5,346 nucleotides of DNA. It comes from Proteobacteria bacterium UBA1847 (GTDB lineage Bacteria; Pseudomonadota; Gammaproteobacteria; Steroidobacterales; Woeseiaceae). This document shows, in pieces, positions 1 to 5,346 of this stretch. Both the position numbers and the translations under genes were made by a program. The notes beneath the pieces are model-generated. The model was given only the letters and a program-made list of their open reading frames with translations. It had not been told where the DNA came from and did no database searches. Positions within the stretch are counted from its first letter, which is position 1, and each line of letters starts with the position of its first letter. The stretch lies in assembly GCA_002338605.1 (NCBI GenBank), contig DDIP01000118.1, positions 1 to 5,346 on the forward strand, in the 5' to 3' direction.

Positions 1-321
1 GGCGCGAGCCGCAGCGATCAACTCACTGCGCGGGCCGCGAACCAGTTCATCGAGTCGGGCTTTCGACTGCCCGAGTGCCGCCTCGGCATCCTGCAGCTGG
101 GCGAGAGCCCGCGCATTGTCCTGTGTCAAAAGCACGTCGCCCGCGGTCACTGACGCGCCTTCGGCAACGGCAATTCGCGTGATTGCCTCAGCGTAGTCAG
201 CAGTGACTTCGATCCGGTCGGAGGCGAGTTCGCCAACGACGCGGTGATTGCCGTTGTCGCCTGAGCAGGCCGCAAGCAGGTTCACGGCAAAGAGTGCGAA
301 AACGCAGACGTGCTTCATCAT
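1..321 (-). CDS. HlyD-family membrane-fusion (periplasmic adaptor) lipoprotein, N-terminal part
   Basis: Only the first 107 codons are present; the gene continues past the left edge. Residues 1-19 form a lipoprotein signal peptide ending in the lipobox LLAAC, so Cys19 is the likely lipidated residue and the protein should be anchored in the inner membrane facing the periplasm. Next comes a biotinyl/lipoyl-like strand segment (RIAVAEGASVTAGDVLLTQD). It is followed by an Ala/Gln/Leu-rich helix rising into ELVRGPRSELIAAARA, the usual start of an HlyD alpha-helical hairpin. That hairpin sequence resembles YbhG-type adaptors, which work with ABC-2 exporters, more than AcrA-type RND adaptors; this is inference from memory. 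The gene begins 10 bp after the tetR stop on the same strand, so the two are probably co-transcribed. Tandem ATGs lie at 321 and 318; GGAG is 4 nt before the first and 7 nt before the second, so the second may be the real start. The exporter subunits are not visible. Confidence 0.85.
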   Translation of the reverse strand, partial: MMKHVCVFALFAVNLLAACSGDNGNHRVVGELASDRIEVTADYAEAITRIAVAEGASVTAGDVLLTQDNARALAQLQDAEAALGQSKARLDELVRGPRSELIAAARA

Positions 322-325
322 CAGG

Positions 326-329
326 CTCC
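326..329 (-). promoter_or_regulatory. Shine-Dalgarno of the HlyD-family gene
   Basis: GGAG on the minus strand sits just after the tetR stop codon (332-334). It is 4 nt from the ATG at 321 and 7 nt from the ATG at 318, so it favours the second of the two tandem starts. Its position supports translation of the adaptor from a tetR read-through transcript. Confidence 0.6.
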
Positions 330-331
330 GC

Positions 332-940
332 TCATGCTTTGATATGCGCGAGCAATAATTCAATTTGAGTATCGATAAGTTTGTCCGTGTCCAACGAGCG
401 CTTGCCGAACAGGGAACGCCATACGACGGACATCATGACAGGCGCGAGAAACAGGTGAGGGAGATCGTCAACGGCGCTCGGGCGAAATTCACCACGCTCG
501 ATGCCACGTTGGATAATCCGTTGCACGGCGGCCAGACCCTTGGAGACGACATTCCTGTAGTAATATTCCAGCAGGTCGGGATGACGCGGACCCTCGGAAA
601 TCAACAGGCGAATGATCACCGCAACCGGTGAATCCGGAACGTCCTTCAAAAAGCGGCTCGCAGGGCCTCGAATGAACGCCTCGGACGATTGCTCCGTCTT
701 GTCGACCAGCGCAATCAGTGCATCGACGCGTCGTACAACGACATTCTTGACGACGGCCTTGAACAGCTCTTCCTTGGTCTTGAAATACAGGTACAGGAGT
801 CCCTTGCTGACGCCGGCGCGGGTCGCGACCTCTTCGACGCGCGTCGACGCGTAGCCTTTTTCGGCAAATGCATCGAACGCGGCATCAGCGATCTCCCGGG
901 GCCGGTCTTCCTTGCGTCGCTGGTAACGGGGTTTGCTCAC
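332..940 (-). CDS. TetR/AcrR-family transcriptional repressor
   Basis: A 202-residue protein, a normal TetR length. Residues about 15-60 form the DNA-binding domain: helix 1 REIADAAFDAFAEKGYAST, helix 2 VEEVATRAGV and recognition helix VSKGLLYLYFKTKEELF, a textbook TetR signature. The remaining all-helical part is the ligand-binding and dimerisation domain. Its ligand cannot be read from sequence; the segment SEGPRHPDLLEYYYRNV resembles the C-terminal domains of AcrR/AefR/CecR-like efflux regulators. The start is GTG at 940: an in-frame stop at 947-949 excludes anything upstream and no other initiator lies close by. Only a weak ribosome binding site precedes it. It lies 10 bp upstream of an HlyD-type adaptor gene on the same strand, so it most likely represses its own exporter operon. 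A promoter with an overlapping palindrome is found just upstream (972-1000). Confidence 0.93.
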   Translation of the reverse strand: MSKPRYQRRKEDRPREIADAAFDAFAEKGYASTRVEEVATRAGVSKGLLYLYFKTKEELFKAVVKNVVVRRVDALIALVDKTEQSSEAFIRGPASRFLKDVPDSPVAVIIRLLISEGPRHPDLLEYYYRNVVSKGLAAVQRIIQRGIERGEFRPSAVDDLPHLFLAPVMMSVVWRSLFGKRSLDTDKLIDTQIELLLAHIKA

Positions 941-971
941 ATCGGGTCAGCTAATGACTCTTAGGTCAGTA

Positions 972-1000
972 ATTGTAGTTAATGACTACTTGTTCAGCAA
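972..1000 (-). promoter_or_regulatory. Putative sigma70 promoter of the tetR-hlyD operon
   Basis: On the minus strand, TTGCTG (995-1000) is separated by exactly 17 bp from TACAAT (972-977). The -10 matches consensus at 5 of 6 positions; the -35 matches only at TTG. A transcript would begin near 965 and give a leader of about 25 nt before the GTG at 940. The spacer contains most of a palindrome (975-989), as expected for a repressor that blocks RNA polymerase. This is pattern matching by eye; no start site is known. Confidence 0.5.
975..989. promoter_or_regulatory. Candidate TetR operator palindrome
   Basis: GTAGTTAATGACTAC has perfect GTAGT/ACTAC arms around a 5-bp centre; 6 of 7 possible pairs match about the central A. 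It overlaps the -10 and spacer of the proposed tetR promoter. The core TAATGACT occurs again as a direct copy at 952-959, and GGTCAG occurs at 945-950 and 964-969, so a second, weaker operator nearer the tetR start is possible. Binding by the adjacent TetR protein is inferred from position and symmetry, not shown. Confidence 0.5.
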
Positions 1001-1045
1001 TAGGCGTACATCGCAATAAGCGGTGAATACGGCATAATCCGCCGC

Positions 1046-1864
1046 ATGTTTACCTACATCGACCCCAAGGTCCGCGAACGCCTGTCCGAGCAGGGAACCC
1101 TTTTCCAGATCGACCGCGATGGGCAACGGGTGCCTGCCGGTTCGTTGCGAAAGCCGGCGACAATCAGCGTGCTCGGTCCCATCCCGTTGCCCTGCACATT
1201 GTCGACGGCCCGTGTAGCGGTGCAGTGGTACGCCTGTGTGCGCAATACCGAGCTTGGAAAGATCGAGGAGCTTGCCGACGATTTGCGGCAACAGAACGGC
1301 CAGCAGTCTTTTGCAACGCTGGCATCGTTCATGGCAGTGAACAGCGTGTTGTTGATTGGAGACCCTGCAACCTGGACAAAGCCGCTGGTGCGTGTCCACT
1401 CAAGCTGTCTGACCGGCGACGTCTTTGGCTCTGAGCGCTGCGAGTGTGGCCCGCAATTGCACGCGGCGATCGAACGCATACACGAGGATGAGCAGGGTGG
1501 CATGGTTATTTACATGTCAGGGCATGAAGGGCGTGGTATCGGGCTATGGGCCAAAGCAGCGACTTACCTGCTGCAGGATGCCGGTGAAGACACCTACCAG
1601 GCGAATCGGAGCCTCGGTCTGCCCGACGATTCCCGCGATTTCAGTGACGCTGCGACATTGCTGAAGTATTTCCTCGGGGGAAAGGCTTTTCGGTTGCTGA
1701 CCAACAACCCGAAAAAAGTCGCTGACCTGACCCGATTCGGGCTCGAAGGCATTACCCGCGTTAAACACGTCACCGGTGTCGGCGACAACAACCGGCGCTA
1801 CCTACGCGCAAAAAAAGGCTGGGGCCACGAACTCGATCCTGACGACCTGGAGGTTGGCGGCTAG
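1046..1864 (+). CDS. GTP cyclohydrolase II-family protein (RibA-like, divergent)
   Basis: A 272-residue protein whose central and C-terminal two thirds match GTP cyclohydrolase II. That enzyme opens GTP to 2,5-diamino-6-ribosylamino-pyrimidinone phosphate, formate and pyrophosphate, the first step to riboflavin. Visible signatures are the zinc-site motif HSSCLTGDVFGSERCECG (ligands Cys121, Cys132, Cys134), the nucleotide-binding EGRGIGL (161-167), Tyr174 in the YLLQD segment, DDSRDF (194-199; Asp195 and Arg197 align with the E. coli catalytic pair) and LLTNNPKKV (217-225). It is odd in two ways. The first 110 residues are longer than, and unlike, the short N-terminus of E. coli RibA (about 196 aa). 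The usual YHRQEGR-type segment reads YMSGHEGR, with one extra residue. It is not fused to RibB. ATG 1046 is forced by an upstream in-frame TAG (1001-1003), yet no clear Shine-Dalgarno precedes it. It could be the riboflavin enzyme or a paralogue with another role, so no gene symbol is given. Confidence 0.85.
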   Translation: MFTYIDPKVRERLSEQGTLFQIDRDGQRVPAGSLRKPATISVLGPIPLPCTLSTARVAVQWYACVRNTELGKIEELADDLRQQNGQQSFATLASFMAVNSVLLIGDPATWTKPLVRVHSSCLTGDVFGSERCECGPQLHAAIERIHEDEQGGMVIYMSGHEGRGIGLWAKAATYLLQDAGEDTYQANRSLGLPDDSRDFSDAATLLKYFLGGKAFRLLTNNPKKVADLTRFGLEGITRVKHVTGVGDNNRRYLRAKKGWGHELDPDDLEVGG

Positions 1865-1876
1865 TCAATGCCAACC
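1852..1876. terminator. Hairpin at the convergent ribA-like/queF junction
   Basis: GGTTGGC (1852-1858) and GCCAACC (1870-1876) form a perfect 7-bp stem around an 11-nt loop that contains the TAG stop of the GTP cyclohydrolase gene. The convergent stops are only 16 bp apart, where a shared bidirectional terminator would be useful. No T-tract follows on either strand, so it is not a standard intrinsic terminator and may be chance or a 3'-end stabiliser. Confidence 0.3.
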
Positions 1877-1880
1877 CGCG

Positions 1881-2810
1881 CTATTGCCGCCAAAGGCGCA
1901 GATTCTCCGGTTCGTATTCAAAATTGCTGCGAAACGGGTTGATGTCCAGGCCGCCGCGGCGCTGGTAGCGAGCATAGACACTCAGCGATTCCGTGCCACA
2001 TTGCTGCTGGATATCGATAAACATGCGCTCGATACACGCCTCGTGAAAATCATTGTGCTGGCGGTAGGACACGACGTAGCGGAGCAACGCCTCCGGGTCG
2101 ATTCGCGGACCCTTGTAGCGCACGGACAGGCTACCGATATCCGGCTGAGCCGTGACCGGGCACAGGCTTCTCAGCAAGTGGGTATGCAGGGATTCTTCCG
2201 TGATGTCAGCGGGGTCCGCACGTAACAGGTTCGCATCCACGGCAAAAGTGTCCAGGCTCACATCCAGCCGATCGAGGCACCCGCCGGGCAGTGAGCGGAT
2301 AGTTGACGCCGTCGCATCGTCGTGTCCGCTGAGAATGACGGTAACGGTGCCGCCGGCCGAGCGACTCAGGTCTTTGACGATCAGGTCACGCACACAATCC
2401 CGGCTCGTGTGCGGCATCATCGCGAACGAATTGAGGTACAGCTTTAGCGATTTTGATTCGATGAGGTTGGGTGTGTCGGCGGGGACACGTATTTCCGCGG
2501 TCGCGATCTGGGGCATGCCTTTTGCGTCAAGCCAGGTAAGCTCCCAGGCATTCCAGATGTCCACGCCGTGAAACGGCAACGTCGCAACGTTCAATGCGCT
2601 CCGGCTCTCGCTGCGCGGAATTGCGAACAGCACACCGGGTTCATACTGCGTCGGGTAGCGTGTTTCCTGCCCGAGTGGGAGTGTTGGATTGCTCAATGCC
2701 AGGTCTCTCTTGAATGCATTGGCGTATTTTGCAGTATTGGGCGCAGGAATGGCTGCTTTCTTGTGTAAAATACCCAGCCATTTTCTCACCACTGATCCTG
2801 ATCCCTGCAT
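1881..2810 (-). CDS. queF: NADPH-dependent 7-cyano-7-deazaguanine (preQ0) reductase, long type
   Basis: QueF reduces the nitrile preQ0 to the amine preQ1 with two NADPH in the cytoplasm, a step in making queuosine of tRNA. The protein aligns from about residue 40 to its end with the 282-aa E. coli enzyme, the two-domain long form. Recognisable parts are LPFHGVDIWNAWELTWL (78-94), the QueF motif ESKSLKLYLNSF (118-129), SLCPVTAQPDIGS (215-227) with catalytic Cys217 and acid Asp224, FHEACIERMF with Glu257, and the C-terminal SVYARYQRRGGLDINPFRSN. All key residues are present. The longest frame gives 309 aa, but its first 38 residues have no counterpart in E. coli. Other starts are GTG at 2789 (AGGA 6 nt before it) or TTG at 2696 (AGAGAGA upstream), the latter giving 271 aa. 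The true start is undecided. It converges on the GTP cyclohydrolase gene and diverges from cphB. Confidence 0.95.
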   Translation of the reverse strand: MQGSGSVVRKWLGILHKKAAIPAPNTAKYANAFKRDLALSNPTLPLGQETRYPTQYEPGVLFAIPRSESRSALNVATLPFHGVDIWNAWELTWLDAKGMPQIATAEIRVPADTPNLIESKSLKLYLNSFAMMPHTSRDCVRDLIVKDLSRSAGGTVTVILSGHDDATASTIRSLPGGCLDRLDVSLDTFAVDANLLRADPADITEESLHTHLLRSLCPVTAQPDIGSLSVRYKGPRIDPEALLRYVVSYRQHNDFHEACIERMFIDIQQQCGTESLSVYARYQRRGGLDINPFRSNFEYEPENLRLWRQ

Positions 2811-2832
2811 GTCAGGTGGAGCTCCAACTTAA
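2811..2832. promoter_or_regulatory. Divergent queF/cphB gap with a self-complementary GGAGCTCC
   Basis: If queF starts at 2810, only 22 bp separate it from cphB at 2833. The gap centres on GGAGCTCC (2818-2825), which offers GGAG on each strand 11 nt before each ATG. This spacing is long for a strong ribosome binding site but it is the only candidate for cphB (AGGTGGAG, 2814-2821). Any cphB promoter must then lie inside the queF 5' region; a -10-like TAAAAT at 2766-2771 is there, without a convincing -35. Confidence 0.4.
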
Positions 2833-3654
2833 ATGTGTCCAGCAAAAAATAATTCCGAATTCGAACGCGGCTATATCATTCCGATCGGCGGTGCCGAAGA
2901 GAAATTTCAGAACCGGGACATACTGGATCGATTCATTAGTGTGTGTGGCGGAAAGGAAGCCCGAATCGGCATTATTCCGACCGCGTCCGAGCTTGAGGAC
3001 ACCGGTCGCAATTACGAAAAGCTGTTTCGCAATATCGGCATAAAACACGCGCGTGTATTGCAGTTTGAGACTCGCGAGGACTGCCAGGAGGGACCGGACG
3101 TTGACTATATTGAAAAATGCAGCGGCGTATTCATGACTGGCGGCAATCAATTGCGATTGTCGACGACTTTGGGTGGCACGCGTGTTGCGCAGTTGATACG
3201 CCGGCGAAATGCAAACGGGATGCACGTGGCCGGGACCTCAGCGGGCGCGGCATTCATGCCGGAACACATGATCGCCGGAGGCGAAGAGGGCAGTACGCCC
3301 AGTCCTGACAAAGTCACGTTGGCGCCCGGACTGGGGCTGACCAACGCCTTCATCATCGACCAGCATTTTCGGCAGCGCGATCGCCTGGGACGTCTCCTGA
3401 CCGCGCTGGCATACAACCCGTTCGCCGTCGGCATCGGCCTGGATGAGGATACCGCCGCATTCATCCGGCCCGACGATGACGTCGAAGTGGTGGGCAGTGG
3501 CGGAATTACGGTGATCGATCCAAGCGATCTAAGCTATTCATCAATGGACAGTGCCCGACGCGGTGAACCGGTTAGCCTCATTGGTATAAAGCTGCATATA
3601 CTGGTCGCGGGTGGCCACTTCGATATTACCAACCGGACGGCGCACCCCAAGTAA
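2833..3654 (+). CDS. cphB: Cyanophycinase (peptidase family S51)
   Basis: A 273-residue protein, the usual size of intracellular CphB (about 271 aa). It is a serine exopeptidase that cuts cyanophycin to beta-aspartyl-arginine dipeptides. Signatures: an N-terminal IIPIGGAEEKF (15-25), GIIPTASE (46-53), FMTGGNQ (100-106), the nucleophile elbow GTSAGAAFM with Ser136, IIDQHFRQRDRLGRLL (174-189) with His178, and GIGLDEDTA (200-208). No signal peptide or membrane segment is seen, so it should act in the cytoplasm on granules made by the same cell, unlike the secreted CphE enzymes of cyanophycin scavengers. The start at 2833 places the conserved IIPIGG about 15 residues in, as expected. It lies 29 bp upstream of cphA on the same strand and is probably co-transcribed with it. 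The alternative, another S51 dipeptidase such as PepE, is unlikely given length and context. Confidence 0.95.
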   Translation: MCPAKNNSEFERGYIIPIGGAEEKFQNRDILDRFISVCGGKEARIGIIPTASELEDTGRNYEKLFRNIGIKHARVLQFETREDCQEGPDVDYIEKCSGVFMTGGNQLRLSTTLGGTRVAQLIRRRNANGMHVAGTSAGAAFMPEHMIAGGEEGSTPSPDKVTLAPGLGLTNAFIIDQHFRQRDRLGRLLTALAYNPFAVGIGLDEDTAAFIRPDDDVEVVGSGGITVIDPSDLSYSSMDSARRGEPVSLIGIKLHILVAGGHFDITNRTAHPK

Positions 3655-3670
3655 GGACATCAAAAACACC

Positions 3671-3675
3671 AAAGG
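3671..3675 (+). promoter_or_regulatory. Shine-Dalgarno of cphA
   Basis: AAAGG lies 8 nt before the ATG at 3684, inside the 29-bp gap after the cphB stop. It supports the chosen cphA start. I see no terminator or promoter in the gap, in line with a cphB-cphA operon. Confidence 0.6.
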
Positions 3676-3683
3676 CAGCTGGC

Positions 3684-5346
3684 ATGAAAATAGAAAGTAC
3701 AAACGTTTACGTCGGCCCAAGCACTTTTGCTCACTTTCCGGTCATCCGCCACATCCTCGATCTCGGCGAACTCGAAGAATGGCCCACGAGCCGGTTGGGT
3801 GAAGCATTCATAACGCCATTGCTCAAGTTCCTGCCAGGCTTGCATGAGCACGGTTGTTCATACCGGGAGCCGGGTGGTTTTGTTCGTCGGCTGCGTGAAG
3901 ACGAGGGTACCTGGCTTGGCCATGTGATGGAACACGTGGCGATCGAACTGCAAAACATTGCAGGCTCCGATGTGACCTATGGTCGAACGCGCTCGATCGA
4001 CGGCAGGCCGGGCTTTTACAACATGGTTTTCCAGTACAAGGATGCAACAGTGGGCCGCGAAGCCTCGACGCTGGCGTTGCAACTGATCCACAGCTTGTTG
4101 CCGGAAGCAATCAGGCCACCGGACACGCCGTCGGCTGACTGGAATTTCCCGGAACAACGCGACCGATTTATTCGTTTTGCGCAGCGACGTGAATTCGGGC
4201 CCAGTACCGCGTCGCTCGTCAAGGCGGCAGAAGCGCGCGGCATTCCCTGGTTGCGCCTGAATGAATACAGCCTGGTGCAGTTTGGTTACGGTCGTTACCA
4301 GCAACGCATCCAGGCGACGACAACCGGGCGCACCAGCAATATTGCGGTAGAGCTCGCAGGCGACAAGGAAGAGACCAACGGTATTCTCCGGGATCTCGGG
4401 TTGCCGGTTCCGAAACAGGCGATGGTGCGACAAAAGCGCGAAGCCGTGCGGGCAGCGAACCGCATCGGGTACCCGGTCGTATTGAAACCGCTGAACGGCA
4501 ACCATGGCCGTGGCGTTTCGATCAATCTCAACAGCGACGCCGAAGTCGAGGCGGGATTTGACAAGGCGAGTGAGCACAGTCGGCAAGTCATTGTCGAAAG
4601 TTACATTGACGGTTTTGACCATCGTCTGCTGGTCGTGAACGGTCAACTGGTTGCCGCAGCAAAGCGCGTGCCGGGACATGTTGTCGGTGATGGTAAAAAC
4701 ACCATTCGTACACTGGTGGACAAAACCAACGAAGATCCACGCCGCGGTGTCGGTCATGAAAAAGTCCTGACACGACTTGAGTTTGATCACCAGGCCGAGC
4801 GTCTGCTGGCAAAGCTTGGCTATTCGCCGGATACCGTGCCACCGAAAGGCGAGGTTGTTTATCTGCGTTCGACGGCCAATCTGTCAACTGGTGGCACGGC
4901 CATCGACGTTACTGACGTTATTCACCCCGACAATCGCGCAATGGCGATACGCACGATCAAGGCCATCGGGCTCGATATTGGCGGTGTGGACTTTCTGACT
5001 CGGGATATCACCGAATCGTATCGTGACGCTGGTGGCGGCATTTGCGAAGTGAACGCCGGTCCCGGCTTTCGTATGCACGTTGCACCCAGTGAGGGCACAC
5101 CGCGTGACGTCGCCGGGCCGGTCATCGACATGTTGTTCCCTCCCGACTCGCCCAGTCGCATACCGATCGCGGCAGTGACCGGCACCAATGGCAAGACGAC
5201 AACATCACGCATGCTGGCCCATATTCTGAAGATGTCCGGCCATATTGTCGGCCTGACAACGACTGATGGTGTTTATATCGATGGCAAGCTCAGCGTACCT
5301 GGCGATATGACAGGCCCGGTTTCGGCGCAGATGATACTGCGCGGTC
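3684..5346 (+). CDS. cphA: Cyanophycin synthetase, N-terminal 554 residues (runs off right edge)
   Basis: CphA polymerises aspartate and arginine, using ATP, into the storage polymer cyanophycin. The reading frame is open from ATG 3684 to the window end. Domains in order: an N domain (1 to about 160) with GGFVRRLREDEGTWLGHVMEH, IELQNIAG and YGRTR; an ATP-grasp domain (about 220-490) with VVLKPLNGNHGRGVSI (265-280), VESYIDG and the Mg/ATP motif EVNAGPGFRMH (455-465); and the start of the Mur-ligase-like domain with P-loop GTNGKTTT (500-507) and TTTDGVYIDG. The ATP-grasp domain adds Asp to the backbone and the Mur-like domain adds Arg to its side chain. The family is usually above 700 aa, so roughly a quarter or more is missing here. 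The N domain keeps HxxEH (residues 80-84). The first residues (YVGPSTFAHF) differ from the LRGPN-type start of cyanobacterial CphA1, so a CphA-prime paralogue is possible. Confidence 0.95.
   Translation, partial: MKIESTNVYVGPSTFAHFPVIRHILDLGELEEWPTSRLGEAFITPLLKFLPGLHEHGCSYREPGGFVRRLREDEGTWLGHVMEHVAIELQNIAGSDVTYGRTRSIDGRPGFYNMVFQYKDATVGREASTLALQLIHSLLPEAIRPPDTPSADWNFPEQRDRFIRFAQRREFGPSTASLVKAAEARGIPWLRLNEYSLVQFGYGRYQQRIQATTTGRTSNIAVELAGDKEETNGILRDLGLPVPKQAMVRQKREAVRAANRIGYPVVLKPLNGNHGRGVSINLNSDAEVEAGFDKASEHSRQVIVESYIDGFDHRLLVVNGQLVAAAKRVPGHVVGDGKNTIRTLVDKTNEDPRRGVGHEKVLTRLEFDHQAERLLAKLGYSPDTVPPKGEVVYLRSTANLSTGGTAIDVTDVIHPDNRAMAIRTIKAIGLDIGGVDFLTRDITESYRDAGGGICEVNAGPGFRMHVAPSEGTPRDVAGPVIDMLFPPDSPSRIPIAAVTGTNGKTTTSRMLAHILKMSGHIVGLTTTDGVYIDGKLSVPGDMTGPVSAQMILRG

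Noticed and set aside
365..964. Plus-strand open frames opposite tetR.
   Set aside because: They are antisense shadows of a clear TetR protein, with no domain of their own.
986..1503. Minus-strand open frames opposite the GTP cyclohydrolase gene, one rich in cysteine and histidine.
   Set aside because: Antisense to conserved enzyme motifs; the Cys/His content does not form a spaced metal-binding motif.
1804..1816. Poly-A run in the GTP cyclohydrolase gene as a possible slippage site.
   Set aside because: The seven-A run encodes AKKG in the correct frame and the family-typical C-terminus follows; nothing suggests programmed frameshifting.
1776..2225. A plus-strand open frame overlapping the end of the GTP cyclohydrolase gene and running into queF.
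   Set aside because: It overlaps two well supported genes in other frames and has no recognisable domain. The GTP cyclohydrolase frame ends naturally, so no frameshift needs to be invoked.
2766..2771. TAAAAT as the -10 of a cphB promoter.
   Set aside because: No -35-like hexamer is found 16-18 bp upstream and no proper extended -10, so I did not list it as a promoter.
3858..4790. A 310-codon open frame on the minus strand.
   Set aside because: It lies wholly antisense to cphA, whose protein shows clear N-domain and ATP-grasp motifs; the antisense product resembles no family and is a by-product of the codon usage.

Overview
The window reads as chromosomal DNA of a proteobacterium, most likely a gammaproteobacterium. 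This is inferred from moderately high GC by eye, dense bacterial gene packing, a long E. coli-type QueF, and a TetR/HlyD exporter locus. It carries six recognisable genes, two of them cut by the window edges. I see no tRNA, rRNA, CRISPR array, insertion sequence or phage gene.

Left part (1-1045): a minus-strand unit runs off the left edge. It has a TetR-family regulator (GTG start at 940) followed 10 bp later by the N-terminus of an HlyD-type membrane-fusion lipoprotein. The intergenic region upstream of tetR holds a plausible sigma70 promoter. A near-perfect 15-bp palindrome lies across its spacer and -10 element, which fits classical TetR autorepression of an efflux operon.

Middle (1046-2832): a divergent GTP cyclohydrolase II-family gene (plus strand) converges on queF (minus strand), which encodes the preQ0 reductase of queuosine biosynthesis. 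The two stop codons are 16 bp apart, with a 7-bp perfect hairpin stem there but no U-tract. The start of queF is uncertain: the longest frame begins 22 bp from the divergent cyanophycinase gene and has an N-terminal extension absent from E. coli QueF.

Right part (2833-5346): a two-gene cyanophycin cluster, cphB (cyanophycinase, Ser136 nucleophile) then cphA (cyanophycin synthetase, truncated by the window after about 554 residues). cphA makes the Asp-Arg storage polymer multi-L-arginyl-poly-L-aspartate and cphB degrades it to beta-Asp-Arg dipeptides. Synthesis and mobilisation of a nitrogen reserve are therefore co-transcribed. The CphA N domain keeps an HxxEH motif.

I found no clearly new system. 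The observations most worth a second look are the altered active-site segment of the GTP cyclohydrolase II homologue, the atypical start of CphA, and the TetR operator/promoter arrangement.
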